Source of the DNA: Taudactylus pleione
Taxonomy: Eukaryota > Chordata > Amphibia > Anura > Myobatrachidae
DNA length: 64,000 bases
Direction of reading: 5' to 3'
NCBI GenBank assembly: GCA_031769625.1
Contig: JAUIMM010000113.1
Location: forward strand, 17,656,501 to 17,720,500
This document shows positions 1 to 11,330 of the stretch, one piece after another. How positions within the stretch are numbered: the first letter of the stretch is position 1; the number at the start of each line of letters is the position of its first letter. The position numbers and the translations under genes are program-made. The notes beneath the pieces are model-generated. The model had not been told where the DNA came from, ran no database searches, and was given only the letters and a program-made list of their open reading frames with translations.

Positions 1-1095
1 TGTGTCATAAGTAAAGAGCCGGCAGGCTTGACCATTAAAGGGTGCTGTAACCCCCAAAGTACACTCCAGTCCAAACCAAAAAAATATATATTTTCTGTGT
101 TTGTGAATTGTGTGCGCAGTAGCCGCACGTGCATCAAAAATGTAGTGCCAAGCGTGCGCCTGTGTCATAAGTAAAGGGCCGGCTGGCTTGACTGTTAAAG
201 GGTGCTGTAACGCCCAAAGTACATTCCAGTCCAAACCAAAAAAAATAATATTTTCTGTGATTGTGAGTTGTGTGCGCAGTAGCCGCACGTGCATCAACAA
301 AGTAGTGCCAAGCGTGCGCCTGTGTCATAAGTAAAGGGCCGGCTGGCTTGACCGTTAAAGGGTGCTGTAACGCCCAAAGTACATTCCAGTCCAAACCAAA
401 AAAAATTATATTTTCTGTGATTGTGAATTGTGTGCGCAGTAGCCGCACGTGCATCAACAAAGTAGTGCCAAGCGTGCGCCTGTGTCATAAGTAAAGGGCC
501 GGCTGGCTTGACCATTAAAGGGTGCTGTAACCCCCAAAGTACACTCCAGTCCAAACCAAAAAAAAAAATATTTTCTGTGTTTGTGAATTGTGTGCGCAGT
601 AGCCGCACGTGCATCAACAAAGTAGTGCCAAGCGTGCGCCTGTGTCATAAGTAAAGGGCCGGCTGGCTTGACTGTTAAAGGGTGCTGTAACCCCCAAAGT
701 ACACTCCAGTCCAAACCAAAAAAAAAATTATTTTCTGTGTTTGTGAATTGTGTGCGCAGTAGCCGCACGTGCATCAACAAAGTAGTGCCAAGCGTGCGCC
801 TGTGTCATAAGTAAAGGGCCGGCTGGCTTGACCGTTAAAGGGTGCTGTAACCCCCAAAGTACACTCCAGTTCAAACCAAAAAAATAATATTTTTAGTGTG
901 TTTGTGAATTGTGTGCGCAGTAGCCGCACGTGCATCAAGAAAGGAGCAGCGCCAAGCTTGCGCCTGTGTCCCATAAGTAAAGAGCCGGCTGGCTCATTTC
1001 TTAAAGGCTGGTGTAACCCACAAAGTGCACTACTCTCCAGCAAAAATAAATAAATATTTTCTGTGTTTAGCCGCACGTATATATCAAATCGATAT
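1..1095 (+). repeat. 160-bp tandem array upstream of the hAT transposase gene
   Basis: About seven units repeat with a period of exactly 160 bp in the left part (the block TGTGTCATAAGTAAAG recurs at 1, 161, 321, 481, 641 and 801); the last unit is degenerate and runs to just before the transposase start. Each unit holds a GC-rich half with CCGCACGTGCATCAA, an A-run and TTTTCTGTG. The array continues past the window edge, so the copy number is a minimum. The same monomer, inverted, forms the corresponding array of copy B. The serial 108-codon minus-strand frames here are a by-product of the repeat. A promoter role is inference. Confidence 0.9.
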
Positions 1096-1102
1096 AACAT
1101 AA

Positions 1103-3673
1103 ATGGAGGACCAAACTTTCTCCGATAAAAATAAAATAGAGAAAGATCAAGAACCACTTCCTCCTAGTGCTGAAGCTGCTGCCACTAGTCATGACATAGA
1201 CGATAACATGCCATCAACGTCGTCTGCCAAGGCCGTTGCCCAATGTCATAATAGAGGGCACATACAATCCCAAATGACAAAGTTCAGGAAAATGACCTTG
1301 AAAAAAACATTTAAATCATCTGAAGAGAAACGTAAACTTGCCAATATGCCATTTACGACACGGAGTGGCAAGGAGCGGCTAAGGTCGATCCCTAGTATGT
1401 TCATGACTAGTGGTTCAGCTTCACATGACGATGGAAGCCCTCCTCCCACTAAAAATATCAAAAGAGTTAAGCTGGCTAAAGCACAGCGAAGAACTGTGCT
1501 TTCTAAGAAGATATCACAAATCCCCAAGGAGAGTCCAAGTGTGGTGGTGGTTGCGATGCCTGACTTTCCCAGCACTGGACGAGAAGAGGTGGCTCTTTCC
1601 ACCATTTGCACGCCCCCTGCAAGTGCTGAAAGGAGCACCCACAGTCCACTTGCTGATATGCAAATTGAAGATGTCACTGTTGAAGTACAACAGGATGAGG
1701 ATACTGGTGTAGCTGGCGTTGAGGAGGAAGTTGGCGAGGAGGATTCTGATGGGGATGTGGTTTGTTTAAATCAGGCTCAGGGGGAGACAGTTGTTGTCCA
1801 TGGGATGAAAAAGCCCATCACGGTCATGCCTGGGCAGAAGACCAAACATTCCACCTCTTTGGTATGGCAACATTTCTATCCAAATCCGGACAACAACTGT
1901 CTTCCCATATGTACCTTATGTAAAGGTGGAAAAAGTAGGGGTAAGGATGTTAACCACCTAGGAACATCCTCCCTTATACGGCACCTGCAGCGCGTTTATA
2001 ATAAGTTACTGTCAAGTTCAGAAACTTTGGCTAAGACCGTAAGCAGTCCAGGGAGACCTAAATCCCGTTGTCCTGTTGTATCCAAGCGCCTGCAAACCAC
2101 ACCGTCAACTCCCTCCTCGTCAATTTCCTCCTTAGTCAGGATTGGAAGTAGTCCTGCAGGCCATGACACTGGCATGACTGACTCTCCTATCCCGGATTCC
2201 TCCGGAGGATCCTGCATTGCTACGCCTCCTGCTGCCGCTGCTGCTGTTGCTGCTGCTGGGAGTCGTTCATCATCCCAGAGAGGAAGTAGGAACACCACTA
2301 CTTTTACTAAACAATTGACCCTCCAACAGTCCTTAGCGAAGAGGATGAAGTACGACAGCAGTCATCCTGAAGCAAAACGTATAACTGAGGCCTTGACTGC
2401 TATTTTGGTGTTAGACGTGCGTCCGGTATCCGCCATTAGTGCAGTGGGATTTAGACAATTGCTGGAGGTAGTGTGTCCCCGGTTCCAAATCCCGTCTAGA
2501 TTCCACTTCACTAGGCAGGCGATACCGAGACTGTACAGAAACGTCAGAAAAAGTGTCCTCAGTGTCCTGAAAAATGCCGTTGTACCCAATGTCCACTTAA
2601 CCACAGACATGTGGACAAGTGGAACAGGGCAGACTAAGGACTATATGACTGTGACAGCCCACTGGGTAGATGTGTCACCTTACACAGCAACAGCAGCAGT
2701 GTCACCAGTCGCAGCATCTCAGAAATGCCAGCTCGTTCCAAGGCAGGCTACGCTGTGTATCACCGGTTTCAGTAAGAGGCACACTGCCGACAACCTCTTA
2801 GAGAATCTGAGGGAAATCATCGCCCAGTGGCTTACCCCACTTAGACTCTCCTGGGGATTTGTGATATCTGACAACGCCACCAATATTGTGCGGGCATTAC
2901 ATCTGGGCAAATTCCAGCACGTCCCATGTTTTGCTCACACAATAAACTCGGTGGTGCAGAATTTTCTGAAAACCGACAGGGGCGTGCAGGAGACGCTTTG
3001 GGTGGCCCGAAAAATTTCAGGCAACTTTCACCATTCAGCGACTGCGTGCCGAAGACTGGAGCGCCAGCAAACACTCTTGAACCTGCCCCGCCATCACCTG
3101 AAGCAAGAGGTTGTGACGCGGTGGAACTCAACCCTCTATATGCTTCAGAGGATGGAGGAGCAGCAAAAGGCCATTCAAGCCTATACATCCACCTATGACA
3201 TAGGCAAAGGAGGGGGTATGCACCTGACTCAAGCACAGTGGAGAATGATTTCTGTGTTATGCAAGGTTCTCCAGCCCTTCGAACTTGCCACACGTGAAGT
3301 CAGTTCAGACACTGCCAGCTTGAGTCAGGTCATTCCCCTCATCAGGCTTTTGCAGAAGCAGCTGGAGAAAGTGAAGGAGGAGCTAAGACGGAGCAATTCC
3401 GCTCGGCATGTGGGACTTGTGGTTGAAGCCCTTCATTCACTTTGCCAGGATTCCAGGGTGGTCAATCTGTTGAAATCAGACCACTACATTTTGGCCACCG
3501 TGCTCGATCCTAGGTTTAAAGCCTATGTGGTGTCTCTCTTTCCGGCCGACACAAGCCAGCAGAGGTGCAAAGACCTGCTGGTGAACATACTGTCAGCTGA
3601 AACGGGAACAAGACATGTCAACAGCTCCTTCTTCATTTTCTCCCGCAACTGGGGCTGCCAGGAAAAAACTTAG
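1103..3673 (+). CDS. hAT transposase, N-terminal and catalytic part (frameshifted near its end)
   Basis: This is an 856-codon frame starting with MEDQTF, 8 bp after the array; copy B starts at the equivalent ATG. Residues 1-230 are low-complexity, rich in Ser, Thr and Glu. A BED zinc finger begins near W255: C270-x2-C273-x20-H294-x4-Y299. The last ligand is His in copy B, so the finger is probably damaged here. An RNase-H-type core follows, with candidate catalytic Asp residues at D502 (TTDMW) and D590 (SDNATN), then PCFAH and TRWNST (W674), all typical of hAT and ZBED proteins. A one-base insertion near 3600-3613, seen against copy B, throws the last 20 or so codons into a wrong frame; the true C-terminus continues in the frame of 3615-4217. 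The protein would cut and join element ends in the nucleus. Confidence 0.88.
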   Translation: MEDQTFSDKNKIEKDQEPLPPSAEAAATSHDIDDNMPSTSSAKAVAQCHNRGHIQSQMTKFRKMTLKKTFKSSEEKRKLANMPFTTRSGKERLRSIPSMFMTSGSASHDDGSPPPTKNIKRVKLAKAQRRTVLSKKISQIPKESPSVVVVAMPDFPSTGREEVALSTICTPPASAERSTHSPLADMQIEDVTVEVQQDEDTGVAGVEEEVGEEDSDGDVVCLNQAQGETVVVHGMKKPITVMPGQKTKHSTSLVWQHFYPNPDNNCLPICTLCKGGKSRGKDVNHLGTSSLIRHLQRVYNKLLSSSETLAKTVSSPGRPKSRCPVVSKRLQTTPSTPSSSISSLVRIGSSPAGHDTGMTDSPIPDSSGGSCIATPPAAAAAVAAAGSRSSSQRGSRNTTTFTKQLTLQQSLAKRMKYDSSHPEAKRITEALTAILVLDVRPVSAISAVGFRQLLEVVCPRFQIPSRFHFTRQAIPRLYRNVRKSVLSVLKNAVVPNVHLTTDMWTSGTGQTKDYMTVTAHWVDVSPYTATAAVSPVAASQKCQLVPRQATLCITGFSKRHTADNLLENLREIIAQWLTPLRLSWGFVISDNATNIVRALHLGKFQHVPCFAHTINSVVQNFLKTDRGVQETLWVARKISGNFHHSATACRRLERQQTLLNLPRHHLKQEVVTRWNSTLYMLQRMEEQQKAIQAYTSTYDIGKGGGMHLTQAQWRMISVLCKVLQPFELATREVSSDTASLSQVIPLIRLLQKQLEKVKEELRRSNSARHVGLVVEALHSLCQDSRVVNLLKSDHYILATVLDPRFKAYVVSLFPADTSQQRCKDLLVNILSAETGTRHVNSSFFIFSRNWGCQEKT

Positions 3674-4217
3674 GTATCCTAAGCAACCCGATGGCGGTGA
3701 TGCAGGGCAGGCAGGACCAAGTTTGGACATCTGGTCCGGACTGAAGGACCTGGCAACAATTTCTGACATGTCTACTGTCACTGCATATGATACTGTCACC
3801 ATTGACAGAATGGTGGAGGATTACATCGGTGACAGCATCCAAGTAGGCATGTCAGACAGTCCATACCTGTACTGGCAGGAAAAAGAGGCAATTTGGAGGC
3901 CCCTGTACAAACTGGCTCTATTTTACCTGAGTTGCCCCCCCTCCAGAGTGTACTCCGAAAGAGTGTTTAGTGCAGCCGGGAACCTTGTCAGCGAAAGGCA
4001 TAGGAGGTTGCTTCCACAGAATGTGGAGAAGATGATGTTCATCAAAATGAATTATCAGCTCTTCCAGGGAGACCAGCCTCCAGAACGTACAGAGGGACCT
4101 GTGGTGGTGGATTCAAGTGGGGACGAGTTAATACTTTGTGAGGATGAGGATGTACACACTGAAGAGGGTGAGGAATCGGTGGATGAGGAGGATGAGGATG
4201 ACATCTTGCCTCTGTAG
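3615..4217 (+). pseudogene. hAT transposase C-terminal part, with dimerisation domain, in the shifted frame
   Basis: This 200-codon frame overlaps the end of the preceding ORF and continues the same protein after a one-base insertion. It contains the hAT C-terminal dimerisation region: a Trp-rich entry (YWQEKEAIW), then LALFYLSCPPS, then YSERVFSAAGNLVSERHRR, and finally a methionine-rich helix. The Glu of SERVF (near 3957) is the likely third catalytic acid by comparison with other hAT enzymes. The tail is strongly acidic (runs of E and D, ending DDILPL). Together with the upstream frame the ancestral protein would be about 1,030 residues, longer than most hAT transposases and close to the large ZBED proteins. 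The leading methionine is internal to the real protein, not a start. Confidence 0.85.
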
Positions 4218-4784
4218 AGCCAGTTTGTGCAGGGACACATTAATTGCCAGCTTGTTTTGTTTGTTAAAGTGTGCATGTCCTGTTTATACAACATAAGGGT
4301 GGGTGGGAGGGCCCAAGGACAATTCCATCTTGCACCTCTTTTTTTTCTTTGCATTATGTACAGTTTGGGGCCTTGTTTTTCAAACTGCCATCCTGTCTGC
4401 CACAGCAGTATCACGCCTAGATGGGTCACGTGTTTGTGCCGCCCACTCGTGTCGCTTAGCATAGTCATCCAGCTTCCTCGGTGCAACCTTTTGGACATAA
4501 AAACACTATTGTGAGGTGTGAGGTGTTCAGAATAGACTGGAAATGAGTGGAAATTAAGGTTATTGAGGTTAATAATAGCATAGGAGCAGAAAAAACTACA
4601 AATTCTGTGATTTTAGCTGTTTTTATGCTTTTTTTCAAAAAAATACAGATCCAAAACACAAAACCCAGAACCCAAAACACGGAAGGGTGGTTTTGGCAAA
4701 ACCAATCCAGATCCAAAACACGATGAAAGATCCAGATCCAAAACCAAAACACAAAACACGAAAAGTGGCCGATGCACACCCCTA
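4218..4784 (+). other. 3' non-coding tail and right terminal repeat of hAT copy A
   Basis: No coding potential was seen. The subterminal part repeats the words AATCCAGATCCAAAACAC and CAAAACACAAAACCCAG several times between about 4640 and 4765, giving a biased, nearly C/A-only strand. Such subterminal word repeats are where hAT transposases usually bind, so this is a plausible binding region (inference). The same segment, inverted, begins copy B at 31100. Confidence 0.75.
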
Positions 4785-7030
4785 AAATAGAGCCCTTTGT
4801 GCTTTGTAAAATGTGCATGTACAATCGTTGCAAAGTTTGTGCTAGGATCACAAGAATGTTAAGTAGAAATATCCCAAATAGTGCCATTAATGAGACTCTG
4901 TGTTAAGTGCTCTTCTACATCGAATACTTATATATTTGTAAAGTAATACAGATATTATTATGCCAACATAATAGTCTGCAATTTGCAGGCTTTGGCAAGT
5001 TCCAGACAAGTCTGGCCTATGTTTTAAAGGGGCTTTAATTTAAAAGGCAACCTGCCTGATGCCCCCAAAACATCAGGCAGGCTGGCAGGGAACTTGCAGG
5101 TTATACAGTTACCCCAATTGTGTCTTTGGAATATATATTTTCTTTTTCATGTATAACTTTTTTGGCTGATGTTTTTAGGAATATATTCATGTCATATCAT
5201 GGCTGATATATTTTTTATGGACAAACTACACTTTACAGTATTTGCAATTTACCTGTAGAATTTGGGACATGGAGGTGACCAAATACCGTCAAGTCCTGTA
5301 ACTATCCTGCAGCAGGACAAATTGAATGGAAGCTGAATCAAATTATAGAAATGCACCAATTCTCTATGTGTTCATGGCAGCTCCTATACAGTATATAACA
5401 TTCTATAAGACATACAGCTATCTAAATGATAAAATGACATTGTAAAAGCAATCAGCTTAAGTGACAGGGTCAATGGTAGGAATGTGTCGTTGGAATAAAG
5501 TGTTCTAGAAAAAAATGGACAATTATCATAGATGTGAAAACTGTGATATAAACAGATGTCTCTTGTCAAAGACCATATGTTTTTGTGTCATAAAAGTAAA
5601 CATAGCTTATTGGTACGTATGAATTTTCTAAACTGAGCAGAGCTTTAGATGGAATGCTGAAAATCACTATTACAAGCAACATGAATTTCATGTTTCTTTG
5701 TCTCATAAAGGTCTAATACAAGGTTTTTGTACATTTTCTTAGCTTGGCGCTTTCATCAAAGATATCAAAAGTAGCAATTACATCTTGTGATAGACTACAC
5801 TTTTCTGCTTGTTGTTCATTCAGTGCTGTAGGTTTTTCTTATACATTTTCCTTTGCTACACAAAAAATGAAAGTAAATACATTTGAGTTTAATGACATGC
5901 CCATTATAAATATTAGCCAGACAATAATGAATTATGCTTTTTAACAGGACACTACTTGATGTTTGCCATTACATTTGCGCATTTTTAAAAATGCAGAATG
6001 TTGAATTTCATTGTAATACACTATACACATATTCTTTTGTATGCCATTGTGGTCAAATTAAGTTGCATTATATATTGTGCAAAATTAATAAACAAATAGC
6101 GGTTAGTAAAATATCTTGCTGCGCAGTTCTGGAAATGGAACATGTTACATTCCTTAAAGAGGTTGGACCTTTGACCATTCTTTGCTATTAAGGGGCAACT
6201 CCCACTCCCTATAAATTAGCAAATTTGGGGATTTTCCCCCAAAACAGCAATCCTTAATGTTTACATCCATTTACCACCTGATACGATAGACTAAGGGGTC
6301 TATCCATCAAAGTAATATTGTGGATAAAATCGTGCTAAAGTGCTACCCTTAAGTGTAGGAAGCACAATTTGAATCCTATATATCATAATAAGAATGCTCC
6401 AAAAAGATGGATACATAGATATCTATAGAAATGCTGATGTGGAATTCATGTTAACATGTCTGGTAGCTTACACATAATAGTCAAATGTTTTATAAAGCAT
6501 ACACTATTTAATGATATAAAATGTATTAAAGAATATATAAAAACATCAACAAACACAATGATATAAGTAGCACAATGTCTAAATTGCTGGGTAGCTGCTT
6601 TACTAGATTGTAAAAAATCATGGGCGTTGGTGTAAAAACAGAAAGGTAGTCTGGATTCCCTCATCACTGTGTGTCCATTCTCCTCACTAGTCTGGCATGA
6701 ACAGCGGTGGCCCTCCTGTCTTCCATCGTGTTTTGGGACTCCTTGGTCCCTTTATCAAGGCATCTATCCATCATCACTTAATTTTCACAAAAGCAGTCAC
6801 CTGGATGCTGGCCCCTGTTGCAGACCCGCCGACTCCCGTCATGGGCAACAATTGTATCTAGCATGCGGTACCTCAGCCACAAGACAGGCTGCTTATAATA
6901 TAAGAATCCTTCTCAGAATTGCAGCTGGCATCATCTATTGCCACTTTCTGGTACTAGAGGGCCCACTGCTGTGACACCACTGCCTACATCCTTCGCTGGA
7001 GCTGGTCTTCAGACTCAGTGTAACACACAA
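4785..7030. other. No gene seen; AT-rich intergenic DNA
   Basis: Only short random frames occur. A small hairpin with an 11-bp stem (CCTGCCTGATG / CATCAGGCAGG) lies near 5051-5082. The words AAGGGGTCTATCCATCAAA near 6291 resemble the end of a MITE, but I could not find its partner. The stretch 5700-6190 is unique-looking AT-rich DNA with no repeat signature. Confidence 0.6.
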
Positions 7031-7207
7031 GGGGGTATATTTACTAAAGTTATTTTTTTTACAAATGGAGATGTTGCCCATAGCAACCAGTCAGATTCTA
7101 CTTAACATTTAACTAGCACCTTCTAGAAGATAATAGCTAGAATCTGATTGGTTGCCATGGACAACATCTCCATTTCTAAAAACTCTCACTCTAGTAAATA
7201 TACCCCT
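7031..7207. repeat. Hairpin MITE with GGGGTATATTTACTA ends
   Basis: The left end GGGGGTATATTTACTAAAGT and the right end TAGTAAATATACCCCT are inverted copies. The inner arms also pair: AAATGGAGATGTTGCCCATAG against CATGGACAACATCTCCATTT. Total length is 177 bp. It has no coding capacity. I could not fix the target duplication, so the superfamily is unassigned. Confidence 0.8.
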
Positions 7208-7539
7208 AGAAGTCTGTCTGCACCCTCCACTCCTTCATCAGTTGCCATTTCATAAGTTTAGCTCATTCTGAACAGCATCAACACCACCATTCTATTGTTG
7301 TGGCAACAACAATCTTAGTAGTGAGTGCACTGCTTGTTTATTGTACAGACAAGCAGCAGATTTTTCCACAATGTCACTTGCTTGCTAAGCAGGTTTGCAA
7401 CCTTTAAGTGCTAAGGAGAACTTCCTGTACTATCCATGACTGTTTGTTGCTGATCCCGAGATTCCTATAGCGAACACCCATTTGCTCCTTAGTCTGTTTC
7501 TGCTCCCTATTTGAACTTTTATAGTTGCTTCATCCATTA
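7208..7539. other. No feature seen
   Basis: This is ordinary mixed-composition sequence between the MITE and the first recognisable L1 codons. It may be the L1 5' untranslated region, but nothing in it shows that directly. Confidence 0.4.
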
Positions 7540-8170
7540 TTGAAGTATGCGATTTACTCAGAATGTCGCAGAGAAACTGCAAAGCCTCGGAAACCCCTCA
7601 ACCTATTATTCTCCATGCCTGGGAAGTGCTCTGTCCTTCCCCTAGCACTCCCCTTCTACGGACCATGCTGCGGACATTGAGGATACAGCTCTTTTGGACA
7701 TGCCTCTTTCTTCTAAAGACATCATTGCCATAGTTACTAAAACCATTCAATCTGAGATGAGAGAGTCCTAACAGAATTTAGATCTGAAATCATTGAATTG
7801 AGTCCCATACTGATGTTCTAAAACAAAACAATGGACGAGGTATGTCAATATAAAAATGTCATGGAACAATATATTGCCAACCTTAAATCTAAATTTGAGA
7901 CCTATAAGGACCATCTCAAGGATTTAGAGATTCACAACTGACTAAACAATATCCGTGTCTGTATTTTCCCTGAGACAGTGCAAGCAGAGACTCTCCCAAC
8001 CTATATAAGGCTTTGTGGAACCACTAATTTAAATACAAATGGGGTTTCTCTTTCCAACTCTTAGTCACCAAGGATGGGACTACACACGTGATCAAGATAC
8101 ATACTCAAGGCTATGAACTTCTCCAATTCTTTTAATTATAGACAAACTTCCTGAGTCTCTGCAAAAACAA
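7540..8170 (+). pseudogene. L1 ORF1 relic
   Basis: Three-frame reading gives a heptad-like stretch followed by YKDHLKDLEIHN, a stop, then LNNIRVCIFPETVQAE. This corresponds to the end of the coiled coil and the start of the RNA-recognition domain of L1 ORF1p, where the usual motif is a LEdRsRRnNlRi..PE arrangement. In-frame stops and frame changes are frequent, so it cannot be translated. ORF1p is the RNA-binding trimer that coats L1 RNA. Confidence 0.6.
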
Positions 8171-9129
8171 TTTGGAACTAGCCACCACAGCCCTTGGAAT
8201 GGTCCACAGCATAATTGTTCTACCAGTCTGGTCTCCTGGTGTCTCACATGTAATTATCTCATTAAGCATGGTTTGCCTTTATTGTATTATATGACTATAG
8301 TTTTGACATCTTTTTACTGTCCAGGTTACATTTATATTCTGTATAGTTACGGGATTCTAAATCTGAATTTACTTTACATTATTTATTTCAATTTAACTTG
8401 GTTCCTTCTCTTTCTTATGTTCTATAATAATCTGCCTAAATTCATTACGTTACATGTGCAGGTTACTCAATCTACAGAGTTTAGATCCGCTTAATTCAGT
8501 GTCACTTAATGTCTTCTCTCACCTATGCTTTTGATATTTTGGGCTCATTGCCCTGGTTGATAGCTTATTATATACCTATATCCTGTCACATGCTGATCAT
8601 AATTTCACATGATGTTCGACTATAGTTTTTATGCCATCATGTCACGTGCTCTTTTTTGTTCTGTAGCTTTACTGTTACTGTTTTTATGTACTAATTATGT
8701 TTTATTATCTGTAAATTCTTCATTTATAGTACTTGCTGCCCTTGTCACTTAGATGCCCTCACTTTTCTTTTTCATACATGTTAATCATCCTCATCAGCTT
8801 TCCATAGAAAGAGGTGCCCTTTCTACACCTATTCTTTCCTACAAAGACCCAGCCCTACTTTAAGAAACGGTCATCCTCCATTCAATACCTCCCTCCCCAC
8901 CCAATATTTTTCACTCATCTCACCAGTCAGTGTCTACCCCTTCCCATTTGTTAGCTACAATGTATTTCATCCACCATGAACCTGAAGAACGCACTACCAC
9001 CAACTGAATGCTCAGGGCTCAGACCCTACCAATCTCTTAGACCCATCCCACAGCTATAGAGTTGGAACTTACCACCTCTCCAGCTCCTACTTCAACCCGT
9101 CATTGGAGATAAAACAAAATGTCACATCT
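8171..9129 (+). other. AT-rich spacer of the L1 relic; no gene seen
   Basis: This lies between the ORF1 and ORF2 relics. The only frame longer than 60 codons (8273-8494) is Leu/Tyr/Phe-rich noise from T-rich sequence. Part may be the ORF1-ORF2 junction or decayed endonuclease region; I could not recognise endonuclease motifs. Confidence 0.4.
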
Positions 9130-11330
9130 ACTACATCAACTACCTCACCCAATACAGACACTATCTGTCAGTATTTAAACTCCTGCACCCTACCTAAACT
9201 CACTTAATTCCAAATAGCCTCCCTCTACAGCCCCATCAGAATCAGGCTTAATAGTCAAATCTCCAGTATCACTGTGGGCCACACGGACCACACAATTGCA
9301 TTATAACCTGACAATGGGATTTAGTTATCAGCGGCTTTCTCTCTCAAATGTATTAAATTACAAAGTCAACACAGACAAATGCAATATATTAGATCTAAAC
9401 ATATCCTCGACAGATCTTGCTTTCTATTAGGTCTGTTACTCGTTTAAATAGCAGACACATAAACTCAAATGTATAGGGGTTTACCTCACTAAAATATATT
9501 CTAAAATGTATGCTGACAATTTTCCAAGGCTATTTGTCTCCATTAGATCAGACCTATCAATTTGGAACAAATTTTTCATATCCTGGTTTGGCCGTATGGC
9601 TACAGTTAAGATGAATGTCTTACCCGATTGCTCTATCTTTGGCAGACGCTTCCTAATCATATTTCCACCAAAACATTAAAACATATCCAAAGCAAACTAT
9701 TCAATTTCATCTGGGCATATAGGAAACCAAGGTCATCTCGCTCCATGTATACTATGGCATGACCCTCCCAAAAATAGAGTATGGACAACAATAGAAGTTA
9801 GCATTTTATCTGTATATTTCATAGTTACCGACATTCTGGCAGTTCCCTCCAGGAGGGAGCTGCCAGGTTGGTGCAGAAGAAGGTGTGGGGATGGCTGAAG
9901 TGGGCAGTGTGGGGGTGTGCGGGCATGATCGCATCATCACGACTCTGCCCTAGCTTTATAATGAAGATATTAAAGGTATTATAAAGTAGGGGTCTTGGCT
10001 ACGATGATGCAATTCAGTGCAAATCACATCATCGCACCCCTGGACCGCCCACTTTTGAGTGTGGATATGGGGGGCTGGCGGCCATACCGGGGGTCTTGCC
10101 TACTCTTTTGGGGGGCCGGGAGCAGCATCCGATTTTCAGGATAAGTTATATTTGCCATCTAGTCTTCTCTGGTGCCCACATCTGCACAACTACAGTTTCA
10201 TTATTACTGACAGATTGCTTCACACTGCCAATTGTACCATGATCTACCATCTCTGCTCATATCTCCACTCCTTTGTGGAATAATCCTGTTTTTCCCACAG
10301 GAACTACTCGTTTATTCCACTCTTGGACACGCCATAACATCTTCTTCCTTTTGGATATTGCTCTGCCACACATCTTCCCTGACTTTGCTAGCTTACAAAC
10401 CCACTACTTTCTTCCACATAAGTTTATTTGACCAATTTCTGCGACTCCGACACTACCTCTCCCATAGAAACATCATGCAGGCACTATCAATCTTCTAAGG
10501 AGCTTATCTCTGTTATATGCCAACTATTACGCCCATACTGTATAAATAACCCCAAAAAGAAACACATGAACTGGCGTGGGAACAAGATGTGGGAACAAGA
10601 TGTGGATGAGACTTTGACCTCTCAGGAATGGGCTAAAATCACTTTGGAGTTGACTAAAAGTTCCATCTAAGTAAGTGTCGATGAGAATTCCTACAAAATA
10701 TTTCCATTTGCCTTTGGTCCCCACACGCCTAAACTCAATTTACCCCATTGCTGCTAATCTATGCTGGTGCTTGTGTGGCTTGCAGGAAAGTATGCTGCAC
10801 ATCTGGTGGTCTTGCTCCTGTGTCCAACACTACTGGATAGAGGTTCATATATTAACTAGATTTATAATCGGAGTTCAGCCTCCACACTCTCCCTTTTATT
10901 CTTTATTTCTGGACCCATCCCCTACATACCACAACCAATGCAAAAATTTACAAAAACATATCTTGAACTCCAATAAATGTCACATACCTGTAGCTTCACA
11001 ATGGAAGTCTAATTCATCCCCATCTCCAGCAGCAACAATTAACACAATCTGGTCCACATACCGTATGGAAAGATTTATATCTATCCTACTTGATACTCCA
11101 GACAATTTCATAAAAATTTGGACACCCTGGACAACTCACTTTGAGGCTGAATCTCCCTTAAATACACTCTTCTATATTATTGAAATATTGGTTTTGGTGG
11201 TGCACATCGACTTGTTCACTTTCCCCCCTTTTTTCCCTTCCACCTCTCCCCTTTTTTCTACATATTTTGTTGAATTATTTGGATACATTTTATATTTTTA
11301 TTGCCAGTGTTCGGAACATCGAAACTGATT
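9130..11330 (+). pseudogene. L1 ORF2 relic (reverse-transcriptase flank and C-terminal domain)
   Basis: LPKLT near 9190 marks the start of the conserved block before the RT. A deletion follows, then text resembling the SGFkiN/K region (about 9310-9400), then YSKMYADNF, SIWNKFF and SWFGRMATVKMNVLP (about 9500-9630), the typical post-RT L1 block. After the inserted block (about 9830-10145) the order resumes with WNNPVFPTG-like text near 10270, and a long open stretch from 10675 with LCWCLCGLQESMLHIWWSC, the Cys-His motif of the ORF2 C-terminus, then the WIEVHILTRFIIG and ASQWKS blocks. Frameshifts and stops are present throughout except from 10675 to 11328. ORF2p nicks target DNA and reverse-transcribes L1 RNA. 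Confidence 0.75.
9830..10145. repeat. GC-rich insertion within the L1 ORF2 relic
   Basis: ORF2 homology stops near 9830 and resumes near 10150. The block between is much richer in G and C, with a short hairpin (CAGTTCCCTCC / GGAGGGAGCTG near 9840) and a pair of related words (GATCGCATCATCACG and CACATCATCGCACC). Its ends and target duplication are not clear, so it is called only as an insertion of unknown family. Confidence 0.5.

Larger units (their letters stand above)
1..4784 (+). mobile_element. hAT DNA transposon, copy A (left end outside window)
   Basis: The layout is a 160-bp tandem array, a transposase gene, a 3' non-coding tail and a terminal repeat. The right end reads GATGCACACCCCTA; its reverse complement TAGGGGTGTGCA is the same end found on copy B at 31100, which fixes the boundary at 4784. 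The next eight bases, AAATAGAG, would be the target duplication, but the partner lies beyond the left edge. hAT membership follows from the transposase motifs and from copy B's 8-bp duplication. Copies A and B differ at roughly one residue in ten over the first 68 codons, so they are old but clearly the same family. Confidence 0.9.

Noticed and set aside
1..1095. CRISPR-like array
   Set aside because: Units are 160 bp and repeat along their whole length; there are no short repeats with unique spacers, and the setting is eukaryotic.
134..1157. Serial minus-strand frames of 108-127 codons
   Set aside because: They are identical by construction because the 160-bp unit is not a multiple of 3 yet lacks stops in one phase; no protein motif.
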